Numbered from the stretch's first letter, positions 17,441 to 26,980 are shown. The stretch: 64,000 nucleotides of DNA from CAJQPP01 sp963793465 (GCA_963793465.1 CAWCAJ010000005.1:1-64000), one strand, 5' to 3'. The notes: generated from the sequence alone by a model not told the origin. Translations and numbers: made by a program.

Positions 17441-17452
17441 CCTTTTCGATAA

Positions 17453-18241
17453 TCAGCGAACGCGTCGGATCCAACCGCCAGGCCAGTAAGTGACCGGATC
17501 CCGAATCGTCCCCTCGTTAAACAAGAACTCCGGGGTCTGCAAGATGAAGTTGTCGTGCCGGGCCACGAATTCCTCGGCTGCCAGGCGGGGGTTGTTCCAA
17601 TGCCAATCATCGTTGGGTCGCTGGTCTGCATGCCTGGGCAGCCCCGACAGATCCCCCATGATGCCATCGGCGGCCACAATGTAAGAGCCAACGGTTACCA
17701 GGGGAGCGTACAGTTCGAGCTCCCGACTGACGTGCTCTTTGGTGTGGTTGCCGTCAAGCATGACCAACACCCGCTCGCCGGGTTTGATGGTGGACTGCAC
17801 CTCGGTGACAATGGCCGGATTGGCAGAGTCCCCTTCAATCAGGGTAATCCGATCGAATAGCTCGTGCTCTTCGATCGCCGCACGGTTATGCGGTCGAATT
17901 TCGATTTCCACGCCAACCACGCGTCCCCTGCCCATGATCTGGAACAGGCTTGCAAAAAATACGAGTGATCCACCATGAGCAATGCCGGTCTCCACCAGCA
18001 CGTCCGGTTTCAGCGTATACAGAACTTCCTGCACACGCAGCAGGTCCTCGGGCAACTGGATAATCGGGCGACCCAGCCACGTAAAACTGTAGACCTGTTT
18101 GTTTTGCCAGCCACTCCGCAACCAGACCTGCGATAACGTCTGAAAGGCCTCTGGAGTATCAAGTCCGTGAGTACAGGTTCCTGCGGCTGACTGCTCGATT
18201 AGCTGGCCGGAATCCAGATCAATGGTAATGGTGTGCGGCAT
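17453..18241 (-). CDS. CmcI-like (cephalosporin hydroxylase family) SAM methyltransferase
   Basis: A 262-aa member of the Rossmann-fold group annotated as cephalosporin hydroxylase/CmcI, in practice O-methyltransferases often seen in polysaccharide loci. Visible marks are QVYSFTWLGRPIIQLPEDLL, the SAM-binding PDVLVETGIAHGGSLVFFAS, GRVVGVEIEIRPHNRAAIE, and VLVMLDGNHTKEHVSRELE with the metal-binding Asp/His pair. It ends DPVTYWPGGWIRRV, as expected. It likely methylates a sugar hydroxyl during repeat-unit synthesis. It lies in the operon between the aminotransferase and the cytidylyltransferase. Confidence 0.85.
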   Translation of the reverse strand: MPHTITIDLDSGQLIEQSAAGTCTHGLDTPEAFQTLSQVWLRSGWQNKQVYSFTWLGRPIIQLPEDLLRVQEVLYTLKPDVLVETGIAHGGSLVFFASLFQIMGRGRVVGVEIEIRPHNRAAIEEHELFDRITLIEGDSANPAIVTEVQSTIKPGERVLVMLDGNHTKEHVSRELELYAPLVTVGSYIVAADGIMGDLSGLPRHADQRPNDDWHWNNPRLAAEEFVARHDNFILQTPEFLFNEGTIRDPVTYWPGGWIRRVR

Positions 18242-18280
18242 TGGGTGGGTACCTTGTCGGCGTGGGCATTCGTTTGGTAA

Positions 18281-19135
18281 CTAGCGAGGTTTGGAAACGC
18301 GTCTCTCGACGATTTCGTCCACGGCATAGCCGACCGGTGCCGCTGCTCCGGGTTGGCCATTTCGTTCCCAGACCTCCCAGGGAGTTTCGCCGCGGGAATA
18401 CATGTCATCGAACCGTTGCTTGTCTTTGTAGGTATCCATGCATCCCCAAAAACCACGATACTTGAAGGCCCGCAGACCTTGTTCGGCGATCAGGCGATCG
18501 AAACATCCGCGGACCAGGTCGTCATTCCATTGCATGTAATCGAAAATCTCGCGTCGGAATGCGAAATAGCCCCCGTCGATCCAGACGTCCGACGCATTGA
18601 TAGGCTGAATATCGGTAACCAGTCCCCGTTGGCCAATCGCCACCGTGTGAAAGCTCTGGTTGGGCTGGACGGCAAGGAACGTGCCAATGGCGTTTTCATC
18701 TTCGGCGAAATCGACCAGCTCAGGGAGATGCAGATCGGTCAGACCGTCGCTGTAGTTGGCCAGAAACATATCGTCGTCACCGAGGTATTCTCTGGCCTGG
18801 ATTAGCCGCTGTCCAATAGTGCTTTTGGTACCCGTGTCGACAAAGGTGATGTTCCAGTCCTGGATGTCGTTTTTGAGCAACTGGATGGAATCTCCGCCTT
18901 GCGAAAAGACGAAATTGTTTGACATGCACTCTTCGTAGCGGAGGAAATAGTCCTTGATCGCATCAGCCTTCCAGCCCAGGCACAAGATGAATTCCTTATG
19001 CCCAAAGTGAGCATAGTATTTCATGATGTGCCACAGTATCGGGCGGTAGCCCAGTTTGACCATGGGTTTGGGAATGGACTCGGAATAGTCACGCAGACGG
19101 GTCCCCAGGCCTCCACAAAACATCACCACTTTCAT
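18281..19135 (-). CDS. rfbF: Glucose-1-phosphate cytidylyltransferase-like sugar nucleotidyltransferase
   Basis: A 284-aa nucleotidyltransferase that would join CTP and glucose-1-phosphate to CDP-glucose, the entry step to CDP-deoxysugars. The N-terminal signature CGGLGTRLRDYSESIPKPMV (residues 8-27) holds the nucleotide loop and the Lys. LGYRPILWHIMKYYAHFGH and LCLGWKADAIKDYF follow, typical of RfbF/DdhA. The sugar-binding NYSDGLTDLHL carries the metal Asp. The C-terminus VDEIVERRVSKPR is slightly extended against 257 aa in Salmonella RfbF. The next enzyme of the pathway, CDP-glucose 4,6-dehydratase, is not seen in this window. The symbol is by similarity only. Confidence 0.85.
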   Translation of the reverse strand: MKVVMFCGGLGTRLRDYSESIPKPMVKLGYRPILWHIMKYYAHFGHKEFILCLGWKADAIKDYFLRYEECMSNNFVFSQGGDSIQLLKNDIQDWNITFVDTGTKSTIGQRLIQAREYLGDDDMFLANYSDGLTDLHLPELVDFAEDENAIGTFLAVQPNQSFHTVAIGQRGLVTDIQPINASDVWIDGGYFAFRREIFDYMQWNDDLVRGCFDRLIAEQGLRAFKYRGFWGCMDTYKDKQRFDDMYSRGETPWEVWERNGQPGAAAPVGYAVDEIVERRVSKPR

Positions 19136-19178
19136 TGAGGCATCTCTCGCACGAAATTCAAGGAGCAGGTATCCGGGA

Positions 19179-20474
19179 TCATGGCAGAATTCTCACTTCT
19201 GGAATTGGCACGACAAATCTGGCATTCCATTCCCTGATGTAGTCGAGTTGGTGCATCACTTCGTTGCTCAGATTCCAGGGCAGAATCAGCACGTAATCAG
19301 GCCGCGTCCTGGCAATTTGTTCGACTGGAGAAACCGGAATGTGCGTTCCCGGCAGAAATTTGCCTTGCTTGTGGGGGCTGCGATCCACCGTATATTCCAG
19401 CAGGTCGGTGCCAATCCCGCAGTAGTTCAAAAGCGTATTGCCTTTGGCAGGTGCCCCGTAGCCGACAACGCTTTTTCCCTGGTCCTTGGCCTCGACGAGA
19501 AACGACAACAGTCGCCTTTTGGTATGCGCGACTCGATCAGTGAAGTGCAGGTACGTTTCCAATGAGTCGTATCCGCCAGCAGCTTCATCCTGCAAAAGGG
19601 CTGCAACTGATTCCATCAGCGGTTGGGAGTTGTCCTGCACGTGTCTGGCGTAGATCCGCAGGGACCCACCATGCGTGGGAAGTTGCTCAACATCAAAAAT
19701 TTCCAGACCCTGGGCGGCGAACAGGTTATGCACCGTCGTGAATGAAAAGTAGGAATAGTGTTCGTGGTAGATGGTGTCAAACTGGTTTTCCTCGATGAGT
19801 CGTACAACATGCGGAAACTCCATAGTGATGACGCCGTGATCATTCAGCAGCCTGGCCATCGCCTGGACCAGATCAACCACTTGCGGCACATGTGCCAATA
19901 CATTGTTGCCGACCAGCAGATCGGCTCGCTTTCCCTCGGCAACCAGTTCGCCAGCTGTGGTCGAGTTGAAGAATTTGTTGAGCGTGGGAATCCCGTTTTG
20001 GCGAGCAACCTCGGCAACGTTGTGGGCGGGTTCGATTCCCAGGACCTGAATCCCCGCTTGAAGAAAGTACTGCAGCAGATAACCGTCGTTGCTGGCAATT
20101 TCGACCACCCGGCTGTGATGATCGAGGCCCAGCCGCTCAATCATGCGGTGTGAATATTTTCGGGCGTGCTCCAGCCAGCTGTCGGAGTAGGAAGAGAAAT
20201 AGGCATAGTCACTGAAAATATCTTTCGGGCTGACGTACTCCTTCAACTGCACGAGCAGGCATTTTTCGCAAATGTAGACGTGCAAAGGGTAGAACGGCTC
20301 CATGTCGTCCAACTGCCGGGGCTGCAAGAAGTTTTGAGCCAGGGGCATCACACCTAGATCGACAAAGGTCTTTCGGAGTGGTGCATTGCAAAACCGACAA
20401 AGGCTGCTCTTTGTAGGGAGACCGTGGCCCTGCGTTTCGCAGGGGCTTTCAGAGAGGGGGGACGCTGTAGCCAT
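19179..20474 (-). CDS. NDP-sugar C-methyltransferase (zinc-binding, NovU/TylC3 type)
   Basis: A 431-aa enzyme with the three-part layout of sugar C-methyltransferases. First is an N-terminal zinc-binding domain (CRFCNAPLRKTFVDLGVMPL; later CEKCLLVQL). Next is a central SAM-binding domain (VVEIASNDGYLLQYFLQAGI, about residues 117-136; NVLAHVPQVVDLVQAMARLL). Last is a C-terminal domain with VVGYGAPAKGNTLLNYCGIG. The HYSYF motif with the catalytic His/Tyr region is present (HEHYSYFSFTTV). It would methylate a keto-sugar to give a branched deoxysugar. It lies between the cytidylyltransferase and the epimerase/dehydratase gene and probably acts with them. Confidence 0.9.
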   Translation of the reverse strand: MATASPLSESPCETQGHGLPTKSSLCRFCNAPLRKTFVDLGVMPLAQNFLQPRQLDDMEPFYPLHVYICEKCLLVQLKEYVSPKDIFSDYAYFSSYSDSWLEHARKYSHRMIERLGLDHHSRVVEIASNDGYLLQYFLQAGIQVLGIEPAHNVAEVARQNGIPTLNKFFNSTTAGELVAEGKRADLLVGNNVLAHVPQVVDLVQAMARLLNDHGVITMEFPHVVRLIEENQFDTIYHEHYSYFSFTTVHNLFAAQGLEIFDVEQLPTHGGSLRIYARHVQDNSQPLMESVAALLQDEAAGGYDSLETYLHFTDRVAHTKRRLLSFLVEAKDQGKSVVGYGAPAKGNTLLNYCGIGTDLLEYTVDRSPHKQGKFLPGTHIPVSPVEQIARTRPDYVLILPWNLSNEVMHQLDYIREWNARFVVPIPEVRILP

Positions 20475-20499
20475 CTTGGATATTTGTCTCGGTTCTCAC

Positions 20500-21555
20500 T
20501 TATCCTGTCAGGGACACTTCGTTGATTTCTCTCTTCCATCTCAAGTGAGCATCCACGGCGTCGGTACCGACCAACTGCTGGATACGAGGCAGACGCCGGA
20601 ACCTGGGACCGCAATGCTCGTTTTCGGTAAAGTTCTGCTCTTGATAAGCGTCATAAAGTTCCTGGGCCCCCCGGGTTGCGTTCCATAGCGGCTTGAAACC
20701 GGGAAGCTGGTCTTCGATCTTGCCAAAATCGACACGGTAACTTCGCGCGTCGGGTCCGGCTCCCTCGGCAAACTCGATGGTCGAACCGGGTACGGTTTGT
20801 TTGACGATCTCCGCCAGCTCGGCAATGCGGTAGTTTTCGGCTGTTGCTCCGACATTGAAGGCCTGGCCATGAATCGCGTCACGCGGTGCCTCGGCAGCGG
20901 CGATGAAAGCCCGGCAAATATCTTCCACGTGGACGATCGGTCGCCAGGGCGTTCCGTCGCTTTTCATGAGAATCCGGCCCGTGGTCATGGCCGATCCGAC
21001 CAGGTCATTCAATACCAGGTCCAGGCGAAGTCTTGGCGACGCTCCATATGCGGTCGCGTTTCTCAGCAACACCGGACTAAAATCCTCCGATGCCATGGCT
21101 GCCAATTCGCGATCCACCAACGCCTTCGTCTCGCCGTAGGGTGTGACAGGGTTCATTTCGGCAGTTTCCGTGACCGAGTCGCTGCCGGCAGCGCCGTAAA
21201 GACTGCAGGAAGATGAAAAAATGAAGCGGCTAACCCCCGCCTGTTTCGCCAACTCCGCAAAACGCATCGTCCCTCGATGATTGATTTCAAATGTCAGCCC
21301 GGAATCCAGGTTGCCCAGGGGATCGTTGGAAAGCGCCGCCAGGTACATGACAACATCAAAACCACGCAGGTCGTCAACCGTGACGTCGCGGATATCGACC
21401 GGGACTTTTGAAACGTCGTCGTCTGATGGATCCTCAAAGGTGCAATCTCGAAACCAGCCGGCATCCAGGCCGACCACTTCAAAATTGGAAGCCTTGAGCA
21501 GCGGAGTCAAGACGCTACCGATGTAGCCAAGTGAGCCGGTGACAAGTACGCGCAT
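20500..21555 (-). CDS. NAD-dependent epimerase/dehydratase (extended SDR)
   Basis: A 351-aa extended short-chain dehydrogenase acting on nucleotide sugars. The cofactor motif is VTGSLGYIGSVL (residues 5-16), the Ser of the triad is in FIFSSSCSLYG, and the catalytic YGETK (about 138-142) is intact, followed by LLRNATAYGASPRLRLD and the substrate helix. The tail (about 310-351) is longer than usual. In context it may reduce or epimerise the C-methylated keto-sugar made by the neighbouring enzymes. It lacks obvious marks of the CDP-glucose 4,6-dehydratase RfbG, so I leave the exact reaction open. Confidence 0.88.
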   Translation of the reverse strand: MRVLVTGSLGYIGSVLTPLLKASNFEVVGLDAGWFRDCTFEDPSDDDVSKVPVDIRDVTVDDLRGFDVVMYLAALSNDPLGNLDSGLTFEINHRGTMRFAELAKQAGVSRFIFSSSCSLYGAAGSDSVTETAEMNPVTPYGETKALVDRELAAMASEDFSPVLLRNATAYGASPRLRLDLVLNDLVGSAMTTGRILMKSDGTPWRPIVHVEDICRAFIAAAEAPRDAIHGQAFNVGATAENYRIAELAEIVKQTVPGSTIEFAEGAGPDARSYRVDFGKIEDQLPGFKPLWNATRGAQELYDAYQEQNFTENEHCGPRFRRLPRIQQLVGTDAVDAHLRWKREINEVSLTG

Positions 21556-21810
21556 GCTGATTCTCTGGGTGCTTTTTCTGGTTGGGATCGGGGGCGGTTT
21601 GCGACCAGCCTAGTTGCCGGTTCGCGAGCTGCAATTCGAATTCCTTGATTCGGTTCCGCGGGGATTTTGCCAGGATTTTGGCGGGATTGTTTGGCTGGGG
21701 GAGCGGGAGGCGGGTCCATTCTAGTTGGGGCGTTCGGACTGTCAAATTTTGCAGTGGTGGGCTCAGGATGTTGTATCGGTCGGCAGAACCGGGTCGGTTT
21801 CCGACGGATG

Positions 21811-22809
21811 CTAGTCGTGGGATGTTCGCCCGTCGATAAACAACTCGTTCCCTCCGCCGGTTCCGGTGCCTCTCAGCAAACTTCTCAGGACACCACGCCA
21901 TTTTCGGATCTGGAAAATGTATTTGTTAATCGTCCAGAAGCAGCAGAATTTCTGCGGCAAACTGATGGGCGCGCGGAAGACAGCGGTGGTGTAATCCAGC
22001 AGCATTTGCAGACGAGGGTGGATCCAGCGACTTCCCCGACGCGGACCCACATGCTGTTGTTGTGCGGCCACGGTCATATGTTGGCCAGACGCCTGGGGAT
22101 GAACTCGCACGCGAAACAGCGGTTCCGGAACCTCCGCATAACGTCCCAGCAAACCCAGTTCGGCCAACAGCGTTTTTTCCGAGCCGTAAACAGGCAGGAA
22201 CCCACGCGTCTTCCGTAGCAAGGCCGTCCGCGTCAGACCGTAACAATCGACGCCCCACGCCGAACTCAAAATAATCCCATCAAATCTCTGGTGCGGCTTC
22301 GCCGAACTGCGATTGTAACGAGAAGCGGTCGCGTCATTCAGGCTGTGCTCATAGGCTTCAGATCCGCCCGCACCAAACGCGGCGATGTTGCCCTTGAGCA
22401 ATTCACCGTGTTCGTCAATCATCACCACCTTCGAGTGGCACCACGCCACAGTTTCGTCCGATTCCAGCACTTCCAGACAGCGCTCCAGATAGGGCGGGTC
22501 GTGAATGTCGTCATGAGACGCCCACTTGAAATACCTGCCCCGCGACAATTCCAGGACGCGGTTGTAATTCCAGACAGCTCCCCGATTTTGCTCGCTGCGA
22601 TAGCAGCGGACGCGGTTGTCTCGCGCCGCGAATGCTTGGCAAATGTGAGGCGTTCGATCGGTGGATCCATTGTCCGACAGAATCAATTCGAAATCGCCAT
22701 ACGTCTGCCCGAGCAGCGAATCAATTGCGGCGGCAAGGTAGTTCTCGCCGTTGTAAACGGGCAAACCGATGCTGATGTTGGGCAGTTTTGCTGGGGCTTG
22801 AGTTTTCAT
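21811..22809 (-). CDS. Glycosyltransferase family 2
   Basis: A 332-aa GT-A fold transferase. The N-terminal ISIGLPVYNGENYLAAAIDS and FELILSDNGSTDRT form the nucleotide-sugar site. The DxD-type metal motif reads SHDDIHDPPYLERCL (HDD at about 100). No membrane segments, so it is cytosolic or peripheral at the inner face. It transfers a sugar to the lipid-linked repeat unit; donor and acceptor are unknown. Its ATG overlaps the stop of the DUF6492-like gene by 4 bp. About 255 bp without a gene separate it from the epimerase, the largest gap within the locus. Confidence 0.9.
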   Translation of the reverse strand: MKTQAPAKLPNISIGLPVYNGENYLAAAIDSLLGQTYGDFELILSDNGSTDRTPHICQAFAARDNRVRCYRSEQNRGAVWNYNRVLELSRGRYFKWASHDDIHDPPYLERCLEVLESDETVAWCHSKVVMIDEHGELLKGNIAAFGAGGSEAYEHSLNDATASRYNRSSAKPHQRFDGIILSSAWGVDCYGLTRTALLRKTRGFLPVYGSEKTLLAELGLLGRYAEVPEPLFRVRVHPQASGQHMTVAAQQQHVGPRRGSRWIHPRLQMLLDYTTAVFRAPISLPQKFCCFWTINKYIFQIRKWRGVLRSLLRGTGTGGGNELFIDGRTSHD

Positions 22810-23744
22810 TGTCTTGGGTGGGAATCCAGGGGTCCTTGAGATGCGGGAAGGCCAGCGGTCCCGCTGACGGGCTGCTGGCCTGGCGGCCGTGCATCCTGCA
22901 GGCAGAAACGTTCGTACTGCTGGGCCGGCATGTTGGCCCGGGCCGAAATCATCACGGCGGCTTGATTCGGCCGAACGTTGGCAAAGAACTCCCCCAACTG
23001 TTCGTCGGACATGGGTACCGAGTTCCAGTATTCATGGCAAAGATTGTGCGTGTCCCGGTAGTGACCGGAATCGTCGCCTAGCACGTGATCGACAAACGCT
23101 CCATACAGGATGTACTCCGACAGTCGCCACTGGCGTAGGACGGTTTCCATCCAGGATCTTCCGGAAACACGTTCAATGTGGTCGTGAAGTTTTATGATGT
23201 TGTCACGCCGCCAGCTGATGGCATTTCCAATGAAACGGGCTCCAAAATAATCACGTGGCGGTAGACCCAGAAGCCTGGCGGCCGTCTGATGCCAGGCGTA
23301 CTGGGAGGGTATCCGGCCTTCATCGGGAATTCGAAACAGCCGCACCTGGCCGTCTTTCACAAACTGGTTCAGGGAGCAAGGTCGAATAAAGGTGACATCA
23401 GAGTCGACAAATACCAGAACGTCCTCGGGGATCAGGCGACCGATCGCCAGTTTGACAGACTGTTGCAGAATCCAGTTCCGCACTGGCGGCGTCTTCAGGC
23501 TCAGCCACCAACGATTCGATCCGGGCAAACGTCGAATCCATCCAGGCAGAACCGACTCGACCGTCATGATCTCCACACCCGGCCCGCTTAGTTCACGGAA
23601 GAGCGGCAGGTCACGCTGATCGACAATCAAGTAATGCCTGGAGGCAGGCGAAATGTACTCCTGGATACTGCGCACCAGCAGCGCACAGCGCTCGAAGTCG
23701 GGAGCGAAACTTGCGGTGATGATTGCGAATTCAGTCTTTGACAT
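22806..23744 (-). CDS. DUF6492-like glycosyltransferase-type protein
   Basis: A 312-aa protein with EFAIITASFAPDFERCALL at the start and VLVFVDSDVTFIRPCSLNQF in the middle. The DSD triad looks like a GT-A metal site, and the overall pattern matches the DUF6492 family found in polysaccharide loci. The frame is open to 23897, but MSKTEF at 23744 is the natural start, overlapping the upstream WecG/TagA gene stop by 14 bp. It probably transfers a sugar, although activity of this family is not well established. The C-terminus is Pro/Gln-rich. Confidence 0.7.
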   Translation of the reverse strand: MSKTEFAIITASFAPDFERCALLVRSIQEYISPASRHYLIVDQRDLPLFRELSGPGVEIMTVESVLPGWIRRLPGSNRWWLSLKTPPVRNWILQQSVKLAIGRLIPEDVLVFVDSDVTFIRPCSLNQFVKDGQVRLFRIPDEGRIPSQYAWHQTAARLLGLPPRDYFGARFIGNAISWRRDNIIKLHDHIERVSGRSWMETVLRQWRLSEYILYGAFVDHVLGDDSGHYRDTHNLCHEYWNSVPMSDEQLGEFFANVRPNQAAVMISARANMPAQQYERFCLQDARPPGQQPVSGTAGLPASQGPLDSHPRQ

Positions 23745-24588
23745 CGGTCTGCTGTTTTCGGGGTGTAGGCGATGCGTTGAAACGACGCCAGCAGGATTGA
23801 AGCAACAGCGATGTTGCGAAGGGTACATCGTCGACAAGGTACCTTTGCCCCAGTCGCCGTGGCTCGTGCACCAAACGATGCAGCCACTCCAGTCCACAGT
23901 GCTGCATCCAGTTTGGCGCGCGGCGAATGCGGCCGCTGAGGAAGTTGAATGTGGCTCCCACTCCCAGCCACCAGGTATGGGGCTGACGCTGTCGCAGGTA
24001 GCGGATCACAATATCCTGCTTGGGTGATCCGAGTCCCACAAAAACGACACTCGGTTGGGCGGCGACGAGAGCTGCCTCCATCAATTGAAATTGGCGATTC
24101 TCTGTTTCAAATCCAAAAGGCGGGCAGTAGGTGCCCACAATTTCCAGCAACGGCAGTTGCTTTCGCAGGCGTTGTGCCGCCTCGTCGGCGACCCCGGGAT
24201 CGCCTCCAAGAAAAAACGTGGATATCCCCTGTTCGGCAATTTTGGGTAGCAATGCTGCCACCAGGTCGGTTCCGTTAACTCGCTGCGGCAGCGGCGTTCC
24301 CTGCAGCCGGCTGGCCCATACCAGGGGCATGCCATCGGCGACGCAAAGCGTGGCCGCCGCCGTCAATTCGCGAAACTCGTGATCCCGATTCCAACGCCGC
24401 AGAATATCCACGTTCGGCGTCAGCACCCATCCGCCCAGGCCTCGATGGATGCAATCCAGCATGAATTGAACGGTTTCCTCAAGCGTGATCGCGTGAATCG
24501 GCATACCGCCGATCTCCACAGCCTGAAGTTCCCGATCTGGATGCAGCGACTGGCTGGCATCGATCCTGAATGTCTTCCCGCGACTCAT
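23731..24588 (-). CDS. WecG/TagA/CpsF family glycosyltransferase
   Basis: A 285-aa GT26 enzyme. Typical marks are IHAITLEETVQFMLDCI, the TPNVDILRRW pocket, CVADGMPLVWASRLQGTPLP, RVNGTDLVAALL (Asp of the active site), FFLGGDPGVADEAAQRLR and VFVGLGSPKQDIVIRYL. Family members add ManNAc(A) or a similar sugar to an undecaprenyl-linked acceptor at the membrane. The C-terminal extension (RHRLVHEPRR onward) is usual for the membrane-attached tail. It overlaps both neighbours by a few bases. Confidence 0.92.
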   Translation of the reverse strand: MSRGKTFRIDASQSLHPDRELQAVEIGGMPIHAITLEETVQFMLDCIHRGLGGWVLTPNVDILRRWNRDHEFRELTAAATLCVADGMPLVWASRLQGTPLPQRVNGTDLVAALLPKIAEQGISTFFLGGDPGVADEAAQRLRKQLPLLEIVGTYCPPFGFETENRQFQLMEAALVAAQPSVVFVGLGSPKQDIVIRYLRQRQPHTWWLGVGATFNFLSGRIRRAPNWMQHCGLEWLHRLVHEPRRLGQRYLVDDVPFATSLLLQSCWRRFNASPTPRKQQTDVKD

Positions 24589-25649
24589 GAAGCATTCCTC
24601 GCCCGCCTGGACGAAGCATGCCGACGATCGGTTGCCGTACGATTCCCGCCGTGCAGCAGTCCGGGAATTCGCTTCCTCAGCTCATTGACAATCCGACGAT
24701 GCGTCATCAGGGGACTGCACAATGCGGCACCCGCCAACCGCAAATAGCCCAGGGTGGGGCGGTGGCCCAATACGTCCGCCAGACCGCGACGGTACTGTGC
24801 AAGAGCCTGAGCCTCCATGACGGAATTCGCACGCTGCCACCAGGGTAACTTCGTCTGCTCCGCCACAAAGTGCTCGTAATCGACCGGGGGGAGTCCGTGA
24901 CGCCTTCGGCGAGCGGAATCGCAGGCATAGTCAACGGCGCGACGCATGGCCAGCACACCGCTGCCGGTCAGGCTGCCCGCGTGAATGCGATACGACAGCA
25001 GCACTCGATCCAGGTTGGCCAATCGAGTGTGTTCCGACATACGCAAGAACATGTCCCATTCCTCGCCCCGCCGTTCCGTCCAGTAGCCGCCAATCTGCCT
25101 GAGTATCGAAGTGCGGCACATGATCGTGGGATGGTACATCTGGTTGATGCCACGCTGAATGTCCTTGCAGATAGTCTCGTGGTCGACTGCCAACACCGAT
25201 GGATTTCCGATCCGCTGGGTTCCCATGCGTTCGATTTGAGTCCCCAGCAAACCGACCTCGGGATGGGTTTGCAGATACGCTACCTGCTCCTCGAGCCGCG
25301 TCGGATGCGAAATATCATCGTCGTCCATCCTGGCGATGAACTCGGTGCGGCATAACTCCAATCCCTGATTCAACGCCGCCCCAAGCCCCCGGTTCTCTTG
25401 CCGGACAATTTGGATGCGTGGGTCATGCAGGCTGCGGAGATAGGTGAGAGTATCATCCGTTGATCCATCGTCGACCACGATCATCCGCCAACGCCGATAG
25501 GTCTGCGATTGAATGGATTTCACTGCATCAGGCAAGTATGGCAAGCCATTGTAAACCGCCATCAAAACGGTCACGTCGGCTTCAAGAGGTTCGAGCGTTT
25601 GCGTCACGGTGCAAGTTCTGGTTGGGTCGCATGACCGGGGACCTGTCAT
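24585..25649 (-). CDS. Glycosyltransferase family 2
   Basis: A 354-aa GT2 enzyme. VTVLMAVYNGLPYLPDAVKS, RMIVVDDGSTDDTLTYLRS and the metal motif ARMDDDDISHPTRLEEQVAY are all clear. TERRGEEWDMFLRMSEH gives the ED-type acceptor motif (GEEWD). The C-terminus is rich in Arg (HASSRRARNAS). It probably adds one sugar of the repeat unit at the cytoplasmic face. It overlaps the O-antigen ligase gene by 4 bp at its start and the WecG/TagA gene by 4 bp at its end. Confidence 0.92.
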   Translation of the reverse strand: MTGPRSCDPTRTCTVTQTLEPLEADVTVLMAVYNGLPYLPDAVKSIQSQTYRRWRMIVVDDGSTDDTLTYLRSLHDPRIQIVRQENRGLGAALNQGLELCRTEFIARMDDDDISHPTRLEEQVAYLQTHPEVGLLGTQIERMGTQRIGNPSVLAVDHETICKDIQRGINQMYHPTIMCRTSILRQIGGYWTERRGEEWDMFLRMSEHTRLANLDRVLLSYRIHAGSLTGSGVLAMRRAVDYACDSARRRRHGLPPVDYEHFVAEQTKLPWWQRANSVMEAQALAQYRRGLADVLGHRPTLGYLRLAGAALCSPLMTHRRIVNELRKRIPGLLHGGNRTATDRRHASSRRARNAS

Positions 25650-26980
25650 GCGGTGGACTCGTTGGCGTAGGGGGGAAGCCCAGCGTCGGCGGATGGCTCA
25701 CCATCGATGAGTGTAGTTTGCGCACGCGCCATTACAACAACGTACAACAGAACAACCTGATTCACGGAAGTCACAAAGCCCGAATCCATCACGCAAAAAG
25801 CCGCCAAAGGGATGGATACCACAGCCAACTCCCAGCCCACGGATCGCCGGCCCGGGTCAGATTCCGGCTGCACCAGTTGCCAAAGCGTGTGCAGCATTGA
25901 CAGGACAATCAAAACGACCAGCAGCCCGCCTGCCACACCCATGCCCGTGAGCGCTTCCAGGAAGAAGTTGTGGGCATGAGCCATGCTGGCCAGGTCTTCG
26001 TAAAGTGGATCGATGCGGCCCGATTGAAATCCCATTCCAAAAGGCATTGAACGCTGGATCCGCGTCAGGGCCTCGCCATAGAGATCCACGCGACCCGTCA
26101 TTGACTGGAATTCGGTCACCGACTGGCCACGCATGAGATAATTCGCTGCCGAATCACGTAGGTCGGTGGACATCAATGCCAAGGGAATCAGAAAGCCAAT
26201 CAGGCAGACCCAGGGGAATAGCGTCCGTCGTGCCGCCAGCACGACCACAAAAGCGACCAACATGCCCGCAATTGCGGTACGACTGACAGTCAGCACGGTG
26301 GTCAAGGCCAGCCAACCGATCACTGCCGTACGCCAGTCCCAATCGCCAGGCCTTTGCCGCCAACTCAAGCCAACCGCTGCCGAGGCCGCCAGGATGGAAA
26401 TCCAGCTGGGATGCCCGAAAGCCGTGGAAAATCGCCAGCGATTCATGACGTCACCGGAGATCAGAGAGGTGCCCTCCACGGACATGCTCAGCCAACCCAA
26501 TCCCCCATGCAATCCACTCAACGCGATCAGGAATAACAGCCAATTGACCGCGATATACAAAATGATCAGCAAGTAAACATGCTTCAACTGGTCACGCATG
26601 GATATGACCAACACCAAAGCCACAGCGTGCTGGTAAGCCCGAAAGGCAGTCAAAGATGGAGATGCCGAGAAAGTCAACGAACAGAAGGCAGCAGCAATGA
26701 AGCAGGTGTACCAAAACAAGGGCCCCTGCTTCAACAAACGGAGATCTGCCCGGCCGATGGCAATCAAATAAACCGACAGGGCTCCCAGGCCCAGCCAGGT
26801 GCCGATCTGGAACATGACCTGCACGTCAAATCCACCTTGATCAAACAATGCCGAACCTTCCCGCTGGCGAAAGGAAGCCATGCTGGTCATTAGCAGCAGC
26901 CAAAGGACCACCGGTATCCAATGCAGGCCCGCCCGGGTTGAAGGGAATCGCTCGGTTGTTATTGCAAAAGCGTTCGACAT
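25646..26980 (-). CDS. O-antigen ligase/polymerase family membrane protein
   Basis: A 444-aa protein with about 11-12 membrane helices and one long outer loop (about 275-335) that carries LYGEALTRIQRSMPFGMGFQ and AHNFFLEALTGMGVAGG. The H-x-x-FL pattern and the GMG motif are marks of the Wzy_C (O-antigen ligase) superfamily. It may either ligate finished chains to a carrier or polymerise repeat units. With a Wzx-like flippase and a Wzz-like protein beside it, polymerase (Wzy) is the simpler reading, but the family alone does not decide. Confidence 0.85.
   Translation of the reverse strand: MSNAFAITTERFPSTRAGLHWIPVVLWLLLMTSMASFRQREGSALFDQGGFDVQVMFQIGTWLGLGALSVYLIAIGRADLRLLKQGPLFWYTCFIAAAFCSLTFSASPSLTAFRAYQHAVALVLVISMRDQLKHVYLLIILYIAVNWLLFLIALSGLHGGLGWLSMSVEGTSLISGDVMNRWRFSTAFGHPSWISILAASAAVGLSWRQRPGDWDWRTAVIGWLALTTVLTVSRTAIAGMLVAFVVVLAARRTLFPWVCLIGFLIPLALMSTDLRDSAANYLMRGQSVTEFQSMTGRVDLYGEALTRIQRSMPFGMGFQSGRIDPLYEDLASMAHAHNFFLEALTGMGVAGGLLVVLIVLSMLHTLWQLVQPESDPGRRSVGWELAVVSIPLAAFCVMDSGFVTSVNQVVLLYVVVMARAQTTLIDGEPSADAGLPPYANESTA

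Noticed and set aside
16562..17452. 296-aa plus-strand open frame
   Set aside because: Antisense to the DegT aminotransferase gene, which has clear motifs.
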